Assembly: GCA_031291445.1 (NCBI GenBank)
Contig: JARLJA010000193.1
Span: forward strand, 1-60,364
Length of the DNA: 60,364 bases
Direction: 5' to 3'
Source of the DNA: Xanthobacteraceae bacterium
Lineage (GTDB): Bacteria; Pseudomonadota; Alphaproteobacteria; Rhizobiales; Xanthobacteraceae
Shown: positions 1-7,467 of the stretch, piece by piece
Layout of the letters: every line of letters starts with the position of its first letter
Numbering within the stretch: position 1 is the first letter of the stretch
Position numbers and translations under genes: made by a program
Notes under the pieces: generated by a model
What the model saw: only the letters and a program-made list of their open reading frames with translations
Told to the model about the DNA's origin: nothing
Databases searched by the model: none

Positions 1-997
1 CAACAAGAACAACGAGGCCTTCATCGACCGCATCTGCGTCATCAAGGTGCCGTATTGCCTGCGCGTCACCGAGGAGCAGAAGATCTACGAGAAGCTGATC
101 CAGGGATCGGAGCTCGCCAACGCGCCCTGCGCGCCGGCAACGCTGGAGACCCTGGCGCGGTTTTCGGTGATGACGCGCCTGCGCAAGCATGACAACTCGA
201 CGGTGTTCGCCAAGATGCGGGTCTATGACGGCGAATCCCTCAAGGAGTCCGATCCGAAGGCCCGCAGCGTGCAGGAATACAAGGACGCCGGCGGGGTCGA
301 CGAGGGCATGGACGGCGCCTCGACGCGTTTTGCGTTCAAGGTGCTGGCCGCGACCTTCAACCACGACACCAACGAGATCGGCGCCGATCCCGTCCACCTG
401 ATGTACACGCTGGAACAGTCGATCCGCCGCGAACAGCTGAGCGAGGAGACCGAGAAGCGCTATCTCGAGTTCATCAAGGGCGAGCTGGTGCCGCGCTATG
501 CCGAGTTCATCGGACACGAGATCCAGAAGGCCTACCTGGAGTCTTACTCGGAATACGGCCAGAACCTGTTCGACCGCTATGTCGACTATGCCGACGCCTG
601 GATCGAGGATCAGGACTTCAAGGATCCCGATACCGGTCAGCTGCTCAATCGCGAGTCGATCAACCAGGAACTGACCAAGATCGAGAAGCCCGCCGGGATC
701 GCCAACCCGAAGGACTTCCGCAACGAAGTGGTCAAGTTCTCGCTGCGCTCGCGCGCCCAGAACGGCGGCAAGAACCCGGCCTGGACCAGCTACGAGAAGA
801 TGCGGGACGTGATCGAGAAGCGGATCTTCTCGCAGGTCGAGGATCTGCTCCCGGTGATTTCGTTCGGCTCGAAAAAGGACGGCGAGACCGAGAAGAAGCA
901 CGGCGAATTCGTTGAGCGCATGGTCGCGCGCGGCTACACTGAGCGGCAGGTCCGGCGGCTCGTCGAATGGTACATGAGGGTGAAGCAGGCCGGATGA
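1..997 (+). CDS. prkA: PrkA-type serine protein kinase, C-terminal half
   Basis: The frame is open from the left edge (codons start at base 2), so the start and about half the protein lie outside the window; 331 residues remain. The visible part reads as the C-terminal half of the PrkA family, which is normally about 640 residues: an AAA-like module followed by the PrkA kinase domain. Recognisable stretches are VPYCLRVTEEQKIYEKL near the beginning, FSVMTRLR, and the ending RQVRRLVEWYMRVK. PrkA (YeaG in E. coli) is a cytoplasmic kinase tied to starvation and stress survival. The yeaH-like gene and spoVR follow on the same strand, the usual prkA-yeaH-spoVR order, so an operon is likely. The P-loop is not in view. 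Confidence 0.93.
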   Translation, partial: NKNNEAFIDRICVIKVPYCLRVTEEQKIYEKLIQGSELANAPCAPATLETLARFSVMTRLRKHDNSTVFAKMRVYDGESLKESDPKARSVQEYKDAGGVDEGMDGASTRFAFKVLAATFNHDTNEIGADPVHLMYTLEQSIRREQLSEETEKRYLEFIKGELVPRYAEFIGHEIQKAYLESYSEYGQNLFDRYVDYADAWIEDQDFKDPDTGQLLNRESINQELTKIEKPAGIANPKDFRNEVVKFSLRSRAQNGGKNPAWTSYEKMRDVIEKRIFSQVEDLLPVISFGSKKDGETEKKHGEFVERMVARGYTERQVRRLVEWYMRVKQAG

Positions 998-1040
998 GCG
1001 GAGGGCGACGTCGGGTGAGACGCGCGTTGAGTTGGGCGCA

Positions 1041-2318
1041 ATGACCATGCATATTGTCGACCGCCGGCTGAATCCGAACCAGAAGAGCTTGGAGAATCGG
1101 CAGCGGTTTTTGCGCCGCGCCAAGGCCGTGATCCAGCGCGCCGTCAAGGAAACCTCGAAGTCGCGTGGCATCCGCGACGTGCTCGAGGGCGGTGAGGTCA
1201 GCATCCCGATCGACGGCACCACCGAGCCGCGACTGCGTCGCGGCTCGGGCCGTCCCGACATGGTGCTGCCGGGCAACAAGAAATTCATCGAGGGCGACAT
1301 CCTGCCGCGCTCGGGCGAAGGCAGCGGCAAGCCCAAGGACGCGGGCGAGGGCGACAGCGAGGACACCTTCCGCTTCGTGCTGACCCGCGACGAATTCCTC
1401 GACATCTTCCTCGACGATCTGGAATTGCCCGATCTCGCCAAGCGCCGCCTCGCCGAGGCCGAACACCAGGGGCTGCGTCGGGCAGGGTTCAAGGTGTCCG
1501 GCTCGCCGGCCAACCTCTCGGTCAGCCGGACCGTGCGGCTGGCGCTGGCCCGCCGGGTGGCGTTGCGCCGGCCCCGGCCGGAGGCCATCGAGCAGTTGGA
1601 GGCCCAGTGCGAGGCCTGCGAGGACGAGGAGCGCCGCGCCAAGCTGCAGGCCGAGCTCGACGCCCTGAAGTCGAAGATGCGGCGGATTCCGTTCATCGAT
1701 CCGATCGACATCCGCTATCGCCGCTTCGAGACGGTGCCGAAGCCGGCGGTGCAGGCGGTGATGTTCTGCCTGATGGACGTGTCCGGCTCGATGTCCGAAC
1801 ACATGAAGGACCTCGCCAAGCGGTTCTACATGCTGCTCTACATCTTCCTGACGCGGCGCTATCGCCACGTCGACATCGTCTTCATCCGGCATACCGACCG
1901 CGCCGAGGAGGTCGACGAGGAGACCTTCTTCCGCGCGCCGGCGTCGGGCGGGACGCTGGTCTCCAGCGCGCTGCAGTGCATGCACGAGGTCATTCGCGAG
2001 CGTTACGACCCTGCGGACTGGAATATCTACGCCGCCCAGAGTTCCGACGGCGACAACTCCTATTCCGACGGCGAGACCACCGGCCGGCTGCTCAAGGACC
2101 TGATCCTGCCTTTCACCCAGTACTACGCCTATCTCGAGGTCAGCGAACCGGGCGGCTTCGCCAACATGCCGGAATCGGCGCTGTGGACGCTGTACCAGCG
2201 ACTGTGCGCCGACGGCGCGCCGCTGGCCATGCGCAAGGTGGCCGAGCGGGGCGAGATCTATCCGGTGTTTCGCGATCTGTTCCAGAAGCGTGTCGGTCAG
2301 GAAAGGGTGGCTCCGTGA
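1041..2318 (+). CDS. yeaH: YeaH/YhbH family protein (DUF444, von Willebrand A-like)
   Basis: A 425-residue protein starting MTMHIVDRRLNPNQKS, which matches the start of E. coli YeaH in kind and position; an in-frame TTG nine bases upstream is less likely. The N-terminal third is basic and flexible with a Gly/Glu/Asp-rich stretch. A von Willebrand A-like domain follows, with a metal-ion-dependent adhesion motif DVSGS beginning near residue 246 and the family stretch YAAQSSDGDNSYSDGE. The molecular role of DUF444 is not settled; it is almost always encoded with PrkA and SpoVR, and the three probably act together in stress physiology. It lies 43 bases after prkA and overlaps the spoVR start by four bases. 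Confidence 0.93.
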   Translation: MTMHIVDRRLNPNQKSLENRQRFLRRAKAVIQRAVKETSKSRGIRDVLEGGEVSIPIDGTTEPRLRRGSGRPDMVLPGNKKFIEGDILPRSGEGSGKPKDAGEGDSEDTFRFVLTRDEFLDIFLDDLELPDLAKRRLAEAEHQGLRRAGFKVSGSPANLSVSRTVRLALARRVALRRPRPEAIEQLEAQCEACEDEERRAKLQAELDALKSKMRRIPFIDPIDIRYRRFETVPKPAVQAVMFCLMDVSGSMSEHMKDLAKRFYMLLYIFLTRRYRHVDIVFIRHTDRAEEVDEETFFRAPASGGTLVSSALQCMHEVIRERYDPADWNIYAAQSSDGDNSYSDGETTGRLLKDLILPFTQYYAYLEVSEPGGFANMPESALWTLYQRLCADGAPLAMRKVAERGEIYPVFRDLFQKRVGQERVAP

Positions 2319-3868
2319 GTGCTGGCGTTGCGGCCAAAGGGCGCTTGTTCGAAGGGGCGGACTGGGATTTCTCGGTGCTGCAGCGAATCCACGACGCCTG
2401 CGAGGGGATTGCGCTGAAGGAGCTCGGCCTCGACGTCTATCCCAACCAGATCGAGGTGATCACCGCCGAGCAGATGCTCGACGCCTACTCGTCGGTGGGC
2501 ATGCCGCTGTATTACAAGCACTGGTCGTTCGGCAAGCACTTCGCCCACCAGGAGGCGTTCTACCGCAAGGGCCTGATGGGGCTGGCCTATGAGATCGTCA
2601 TCAACAGTTCGCCGTGCATCTCCTATCTGATGGAGGAAAACACGGCGACCATGCAGACCCTGGTGATCGCGCACGCCGCCTTCGGTCACAACCATTTCTT
2701 CAAGAACAACTACCTGTTCAAGCAGTGGACGGACGCCGAGGGCATCCTCGACTATCTCAATTTCGCCAAGACCTACATCGCCCACTGCGAGGAGCATTAT
2801 GGTCAGCTCGCCGTCGAACGCACGCTCGATGCCGCGCACGCCCTGATGTCGCACGGCATTTTCCGCTATCCCGGCAAGAAGACGCTCGACCTGCGCGCCG
2901 AGGAGCGGCGCGAGCAGGAGCGGCGGCGCCACGAGGAGCGCGCCTTCAACGACCTGTGGCGCACCGTGCCGGCCGGGCCGGGCAAGACCGCGAACGAGCT
3001 CACCATCGACCGTCGCCGCGCACTGCTCGGCCTGCCGCAGGAAAACATCCTGTACTTCCTCGAGAAGTCGGCGCCGCGGCTGCAGTCCTGGCAGCGCGAA
3101 CTGCTGCGGATCGTGCGTCACATCGCCCAGTATTTCTATCCGCAGGGCATGACCAAGGTGATGAACGAGGGCACCGCGACCTACGTTCACTACAAGATCA
3201 TGACCCGCCTGCACGAGCAGGGCCGGCTGTCCGACGGCAACTTTCTCGAATTCCTGCAGTCCCACACCAACGTGGTGTTCCAGCCGGGGTTCGACGACCA
3301 GCGGTTTTCCGGCTTCAACCCCTACGCGCTCGGCTTCGCGATGATGAGCGACATCGAGCGGATCGTGACCCGCCCGGACGAGGAGGATCGCACCTGGTTT
3401 CCGGACATCGCCGGCACCGGCGACGCCATGGCGGTGCTGCGCGACGTCTGGGCCAACTACCGCGACGAGAGCTTCATCAGCCAGTTCCTCAGTCCGCGAC
3501 TGATGCGCGAGATGCGCATGTTCCACCTGCACGACGATCCGGCCGAGCCGAAGGGCATCAGGGTCGAGGCGATCCACGACGAGCGCGGCTACCGGCGGAT
3601 CCGCCGCGCGCTGTCGCGGCAGTACGACGTCGGGCTGCTCGAACCGAATATCGAGGTGGTTGACGTCGATCTCGCCGGCGACCGGCACCTGCTGCTGCGC
3701 CACCAGGTGGTCGACGGCAACCTGTTGAACGAGGCCGACGCCAAGCTGGTGCTGCAGCACCTCGCCGACCTGTGGAGCTACGACGTCTCGCTGCGCGAGG
3801 TCGACGCCACCGACACCGTGCTCAAGGAGCACGGCGCCAACCCGCGCAAGCTCGCGGCTGCCGCATAA
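2315..3868 (+). CDS. spoVR: SpoVR family protein
   Basis: A 517-residue protein starting at a GTG that overlaps the yeaH stop (GTGA), so the two are probably translationally coupled. It contains the SpoVR core: DVYPNQIEVITAEQMLDAY, the MNEGTATYVHYK segment and QRFSGFNPYALGF. Length agrees with E. coli YcgB (about 510). SpoVR was named for a role in the Bacillus spore cortex, but homologues are common in non-sporulating proteobacteria, where they belong to the prkA stress operon. Recent work ties the operon to cell-wall remodelling under stress. No signal peptide or membrane segment is visible. The start is set by the overlap; upstream codons in this frame run inside yeaH. Confidence 0.94.
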   Translation: MSAGVAAKGRLFEGADWDFSVLQRIHDACEGIALKELGLDVYPNQIEVITAEQMLDAYSSVGMPLYYKHWSFGKHFAHQEAFYRKGLMGLAYEIVINSSPCISYLMEENTATMQTLVIAHAAFGHNHFFKNNYLFKQWTDAEGILDYLNFAKTYIAHCEEHYGQLAVERTLDAAHALMSHGIFRYPGKKTLDLRAEERREQERRRHEERAFNDLWRTVPAGPGKTANELTIDRRRALLGLPQENILYFLEKSAPRLQSWQRELLRIVRHIAQYFYPQGMTKVMNEGTATYVHYKIMTRLHEQGRLSDGNFLEFLQSHTNVVFQPGFDDQRFSGFNPYALGFAMMSDIERIVTRPDEEDRTWFPDIAGTGDAMAVLRDVWANYRDESFISQFLSPRLMREMRMFHLHDDPAEPKGIRVEAIHDERGYRRIRRALSRQYDVGLLEPNIEVVDVDLAGDRHLLLRHQVVDGNLLNEADAKLVLQHLADLWSYDVSLREVDATDTVLKEHGANPRKLAAAA

Positions 3869-3888
3869 AGCGGCCGTTCCTTGGCGTC

Positions 3889-4590
3889 CTACGCCTTGCG
3901 CCGGACGCTGAGGCGGTCGTCGACCGCGGTTACCCCGGGCACCGACCACGCCGCGGTCTCGACTGCGATGCGCTCGGCCCAGCTTGTGACCTCGCCCTCC
4001 AGCGTGACCTTGTTGCCGCCGTGAACCGAGATGTGGATCGCCTCCGCCTCGTGCTCGGCGCGGCGGCGCAGCGCGGCCTCGATCGTCGACTTGATGTCGG
4101 TCTCGGCCACCCGCGGCCGGATGGTGATCTCGTTGGCGACGCCGCGGACGCCGGCAAGCTTGCGCACGCTCTCCTCGGCCGCGACCCGCTCGTAGTACCA
4201 GTCGACCTGGCCACTGAGCGTGACCCAGCCATTGTGCACCACCACGTCGATGGTATCGGGCCGGATGGAGCTGTCCCACTTGAGGAGGCTGGCCGCGCGT
4301 CGCGCGATCTGATCGTCGGCATGGACCGGATCCGGCACGTAGCGAATCTCGATCGCCTCGGCGATGGCGTGAACGCCGCGGACCCGCCGCGCGGCGGCGA
4401 TGACCGCCACCTTCTCGGCATAGCTCTCGACATGGCCGGTGAGGCTGACGACGCCGCCGTCGACGGCGACGCCGATATGCGTGCCGTCGAAGCGTGGGTC
4501 GAAGGCGAGTTCCTCGATGACGTCTTGTCGCAATTGGGCGTCGGACACGGCTTCCTCCCTCATCGGCGGTTCGGTTGGTCTTGTAGGCAT
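3889..4590 (-). CDS. Protein with three BON domains
   Basis: A 233-residue protein with three consecutive BON modules, each ending in a pattern like V-x-G-V-x-x-V/I. They lie roughly at residues 15-85 (VDGGVVSLTGHVESYAEK), 90-160 (VHNGWVTLSGQVDWYYER) and 165-230 (GGNKVTLEGEVTSWAER). BON domains bind phospholipid or act as osmotic-stress scaffolds (OsmY); there is no signal peptide here, so it is probably cytoplasmic. The start could be 4590 (MPTRPTEPP) or 4563 (MREEAVSD). Neither has a strong ribosome site; I prefer 4590 for the weak GAGTGG seven bases upstream. Two FNR/FixK-type palindromes lie just upstream, shared with the divergent metallophosphoesterase, suggesting induction at low oxygen. 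Confidence 0.85.
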   Translation of the reverse strand: MPTRPTEPPMREEAVSDAQLRQDVIEELAFDPRFDGTHIGVAVDGGVVSLTGHVESYAEKVAVIAAARRVRGVHAIAEAIEIRYVPDPVHADDQIARRAASLLKWDSSIRPDTIDVVVHNGWVTLSGQVDWYYERVAAEESVRKLAGVRGVANEITIRPRVAETDIKSTIEAALRRRAEHEAEAIHISVHGGNKVTLEGEVTSWAERIAVETAAWSVPGVTAVDDRLSVRRKA

Positions 4591-4606
4591 CTTGGCACCA
4601 CTCGTG

Positions 4607-4620
4607 TTGATCACGATCAA
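4607..4620. promoter_or_regulatory. FNR/FixK-type box 1
   Basis: TTGATCACGATCAA is a perfect match to the FNR/FixK consensus TTGAT-N4-ATCAA. It lies in the divergent gap between the BON gene and the metallophosphoesterase. Its centre is only about 23 bases before the preferred BON start, so it may be an auxiliary or repressing site for that gene rather than its main activator site. Confidence 0.8.
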
Positions 4621-4660
4621 CCGCCTTCCGGGCGCGGCAGCCGTGCCGCGCCGGGCGTGG

Positions 4661-4674
4661 TTGATCCTGATCAA
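4661..4674. promoter_or_regulatory. FNR/FixK-type box 2
   Basis: TTGATCCTGATCAA is a second perfect TTGAT-N4-ATCAA palindrome, 54 bases from box 1 centre to centre. A class II promoter (site centred near -41.5) would put a start near 4709 for the metallophosphoesterase, where an AT-rich TATCTAAATTATG stretch lies, and near 4626 for the BON gene in the other direction. The distance suits both divergent genes. Confidence 0.82.
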
Positions 4675-4776
4675 ACAGGTCTGTTTGTCTTCAGCCCCAT
4701 ATCTAAATTATGTCGGAGGGCACGGTCAGCGCCGGGAGCGTATGGTCCCGTCCTTCTTTCGATGTCAGGGTCAGCC

Positions 4777-5517
4777 ATGCGGGTCGCGCTTCTCACCGAT
4801 ATTCACGCCAACCGGCAGGCCTTCGCGGCCTGCCTGGCGTGCGCGCGGGCCGAGGGTACTGAACAGTTCGTGCTGCTGGGGGACTATGTCGGGTATGGCG
4901 CCGACCCCGACTGGTGCGTGTCGACGGTAATGGACCTGGTGGCCGCCGGCGCCGTCGCGCTGCAGGGCAACCACGACTGTGCCGTCGGCAACCCGCGCGT
5001 CCAGATGAACAGCGAGGCCAGGGCGGCGATTGAATGGACCCGCAGCCAGCTCGGGCGGGAGCAGCGGTCGTTTCTCGCGGAGCTGCCGCTGACCTTCGAG
5101 GATTGGGGCCTGTTGTTCGTTCACGCCGACGCCAGCCGCCCGGGCAACTGGAATTACGTGCTGGATGCGGGCGACGCGGCGCGCAGCATCCAGGCGACCA
5201 CGGCCCATGTCACGTTTTGCGGCCACGTCCACCGGCCGGCGCTCTATTCGATGTCGACGACCGGGAAGCTGACGACGTTCACGCCCACCAGCGACGTGCC
5301 GATCCAGCTGCTGCAGGGGCGGCAGTGGCTCGCCGTGCTGGGATCGGTCGGCCAGCCCCGCGACGGCAATCCGGCGGCAAGCTATGCCATGCTCGATACC
5401 ACCCGGCGCGAAATCACCTATCGCCGGGCGCCCTACGACATCGAGAGCGCCGCGAATTGCATCCGGGCCCAGGGCCTGCCGCCGTGGCTGGCGGACCGGC
5501 TTGCGGTGGGCCGCTAG
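4777..5517 (+). CDS. Metallophosphoesterase (YfcE/class III type)
   Basis: A 246-residue calcineurin-like phosphoesterase with the metal-ligand motifs in order: TDIHAN near residue 8, GDYVGYGADP, GNHD, FVHAD and GHVH. The GDxVGYG form (not GDxxDRG) places it with the small YfcE/diadenosine-tetraphosphatase-like group; the substrate cannot be told from the motifs. Cytoplasmic, no signal peptide. The ATG at 4777 is preceded by AGGG six bases upstream; an earlier in-frame ATG at 4762 has no ribosome site. Two FixK-type boxes lie upstream. The stop is TAG, and the kinase-stress fusion begins 25 bases later, so the two are likely co-transcribed and could act as opposing enzymes, which is inference. 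Confidence 0.86.
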   Translation: MRVALLTDIHANRQAFAACLACARAEGTEQFVLLGDYVGYGADPDWCVSTVMDLVAAGAVALQGNHDCAVGNPRVQMNSEARAAIEWTRSQLGREQRSFLAELPLTFEDWGLLFVHADASRPGNWNYVLDAGDAARSIQATTAHVTFCGHVHRPALYSMSTTGKLTTFTPTSDVPIQLLQGRQWLAVLGSVGQPRDGNPAASYAMLDTTRREITYRRAPYDIESAANCIRAQGLPPWLADRLAVGR

Positions 5518-5542
5518 TGTCCCGGAGAGAGAGGGCTGCGCC

Positions 5543-6988
5543 ATGGTGAAACCGACGCTCGAACCGGGTACGCTGATCGACGGGTTTCGGGTCGAGGAAC
5601 AGCTGCATCGCGGCGGCATGGCGACGCTGTGGCGGGTCTCGAGCCCCGGCGTCGACACGCCGCTGCTGATGAAGGTCCCGCGCATCGGCGAAGGCGAGGA
5701 TCCCGCCGCCATCGTCAGCTTCGAGATGGAGCAGGTGATCCTGCCGCGGCTCGCCGGGCCGCACGTGCCGCGTTTCGTCGCCGCCGGAGATTTCGCCGTC
5801 CAGCCCTATATCGTCATGGAGCGGGTGGCCGGCGAGACGCTGCTGCCGCGGTTGCCGCGTCTGCCGCTGCCCTATGCGGAGGTCGCCGCGATGGGCGCGA
5901 AGATAGCGACCGCGCTCGACCACCTGCACCGGCAGCACGTCATTCATCACGACATCAAGCCGAGCAACATCATGTTTCGGCCCTCCGGCGAGGCGGTCCT
6001 GCTGGATTACGGGCTCGCCTGCCACGACCAGCTGCCGGACCTGATGCAGGAGGAGTTTCGCCTGCCGTTCGGGACCGCGCCCTATATGGCCCCGGAACGC
6101 CTGCTGCGCGTGCGCAACGATCCGCGCAGCGACCTGTTTTCGCTGGGCGTCCTGCTCTATTTCTTCACCACCGGGGTGCGGCCGTTCGGCGAGTCCGAGA
6201 CGCTGCGCGGCATGCGGCGCCGGCTGTGGCGCGATCCCGAGCCGCCGCGCCGGCTGAAGCCCGACTATCCGCCCTGGCTGCAGGAAATCGTGCTGCGATG
6301 CCTCGAAATCGAACCGGCCTGGCGCCATCCCACCGCGGCCCAGCTGGCCTTCGATCTCGGCAATCCCGACAGCGTCAAGCTGACCGGGCGGTCGGAGCGG
6401 ATCCGGCGCGATCCGCTGTCGACGGCCTGGCGGCGGCGTTTCAATCGCGACCTGACGCAGCGCCGTCAGACCACGGTGACGGCGCAGCTCGCCTCGGCGC
6501 CGATCGTCGCCATCGCCATCGACCTCGGCGAAGGATCGCTCGCGCTCCATGACGAACTGCGGGAGATGACGCGGCGGATCCTGGCGACGCTGCCCTCCGC
6601 CAGGCTCGCCTGCCTCAACGTGCTGAAGCTCGGCCGCATCAGCATGGACACCACCCTCGACGAACAGGGCCACAACAAGCACATCGATCGCCTGGTCGCG
6701 CTGCGGCACTGGGCGAGCCCCCTCAAACTCGGGGACAGCCAGCTCACCGTTCATGTCATCGAGGCGGTCGACCCGGCGGCCGCGATCGTCGAGTTCGCCA
6801 GCGTCAACCGGGTCAATCACATTGTGCTTGGCGCGCGCCAGAACTCGATGATGCGCTCGATCCTGGGCAGCGTTTCGGCCAAAGTCGCGGCCGAGGCGAC
6901 TTGCACCGTGACGGTGGTTCGTCCCGCGCAGACCGAGGCGGCGGCAACCGCGCAGCCGGACCAGGCGCCGCAGGCCGTCGAGGCCTGA
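5543..6988 (+). CDS. Ser/Thr protein kinase fused to a universal stress protein domain
   Basis: A 481-residue two-part protein. Residues about 14-280 form a Hanks-type kinase: HRGGMATLW glycine loop, K44 in LLMKVP, catalytic loop HHDIKPSN (Asp137), LDYG in place of DFG (Asp155), then GTAPYMAPE and SDLFSLGVLLY. The residue before the catalytic Asp is His rather than Arg, so it is a non-RD kinase, probably not switched by activation-loop phosphorylation. Residues about 310-460 form a UspA-like domain ending ILGSVSAKVAAEATCTVTVV, the family's nucleotide-binding end, with one motif glycine apparently replaced. No transmembrane segment. The start follows a purine-rich GAGAGAGAGGG. It sits between a metallophosphoesterase and a c-type cytochrome under FixK-type sites. 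Its targets are unknown. Confidence 0.88.
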   Translation: MVKPTLEPGTLIDGFRVEEQLHRGGMATLWRVSSPGVDTPLLMKVPRIGEGEDPAAIVSFEMEQVILPRLAGPHVPRFVAAGDFAVQPYIVMERVAGETLLPRLPRLPLPYAEVAAMGAKIATALDHLHRQHVIHHDIKPSNIMFRPSGEAVLLDYGLACHDQLPDLMQEEFRLPFGTAPYMAPERLLRVRNDPRSDLFSLGVLLYFFTTGVRPFGESETLRGMRRRLWRDPEPPRRLKPDYPPWLQEIVLRCLEIEPAWRHPTAAQLAFDLGNPDSVKLTGRSERIRRDPLSTAWRRRFNRDLTQRRQTTVTAQLASAPIVAIAIDLGEGSLALHDELREMTRRILATLPSARLACLNVLKLGRISMDTTLDEQGHNKHIDRLVALRHWASPLKLGDSQLTVHVIEAVDPAAAIVEFASVNRVNHIVLGARQNSMMRSILGSVSAKVAAEATCTVTVVRPAQTEAAATAQPDQAPQAVEA

Positions 6989-7007
6989 ACGCAGGCCGCG
7001 CACCGCG

Positions 7008-7021
7008 TTGACCCAGGTCAA
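7008..7021. promoter_or_regulatory. FixK-type box 3, before the cytochrome gene
   Basis: TTGACCCAGGTCAA is a perfect TTGA-N6-TCAA palindrome, the relaxed FixK/FNR form with C/G in place of T/A at the fifth positions. It lies 20 bases after the kinase stop. Its centre is about 70 bases before the cytochrome ATG, leaving room for a class II promoter and a leader of some 28 bases. Confidence 0.65.
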
Positions 7022-7083
7022 CACGGCGCGGCAGGCGAATCTCTAGAGACAGATCCACCCGCTCTTTCGGAAGGAATGCTCCC

Positions 7084-7440
7084 ATGTCGCACACCATCAG
7101 CAAGCGCACCATCTTGGCGGGGACCGCCGGCGCGGCGATGCTGGTCGCCGGGCTTGCGACGGTCGCGGCCGACACCGTGCCGCCGGGCAGCGGCGACGGC
7201 TCGACCGGCCATCGGCTGGCGAGCGAGTGGTGCAGGGACTGTCACGCGATCGAACCCACCGCGATCAACACGGGCAAGCCGGCGCCGGACTTCGTCGCGG
7301 TGGCGAACATGCCCTCGACCACGGAACTGGCGCTGAAGGTGTTTCTGCTCAGCAGCCACAAGACGATGCCGAACTTCATCATCAAGCCGAATGACGCCGA
7401 CGACCTCGTCGCCTATATCCTCAGCCTCAAGCGCAAGTAA
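7084..7440 (+). CDS. Small periplasmic c-type cytochrome
   Basis: A 118-residue protein with an N-terminal signal peptide (SKRTILAGTAGAAMLVAG, cleavage probably after VAA near residue 29), one haem c motif CRDCH (Cys50, Cys53, His54) and a likely axial Met95 in HKTMPNF. The C-terminal helix ends LVAYILSLKRK. This is a class I monohaem cytochrome, about 9 kDa when mature, that would shuttle electrons in the periplasm. It follows the kinase-Usp gene by 95 bases, with a FixK-type palindrome between them, so it probably has its own oxygen-controlled promoter. The natural partner (oxidase, peroxidase or other) is not visible here. Confidence 0.9.
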   Translation: MSHTISKRTILAGTAGAAMLVAGLATVAADTVPPGSGDGSTGHRLASEWCRDCHAIEPTAINTGKPAPDFVAVANMPSTTELALKVFLLSSHKTMPNFIIKPNDADDLVAYILSLKRK

Positions 7441-7441
7441 C

Positions 7442-7458
7442 CGCTCGCGCGGCGAGCG
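7442..7458. terminator. Short hairpin between convergent genes
   Basis: CGCTCGC and GCGAGCG form a seven-pair stem with a GCG loop in the 27-base gap between the convergent cytochrome and diguanylate cyclase genes. There is no T tract on either strand, so termination is only plausible. Confidence 0.4.
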
Positions 7459-7467
7459 CGGACCGGC

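Noticed and set aside
2297-4279. A 660-codon open frame on the minus strand opposite spoVR
   Set aside because: It is an antisense shadow caused by high GC; the plus strand is an unmistakable SpoVR protein.
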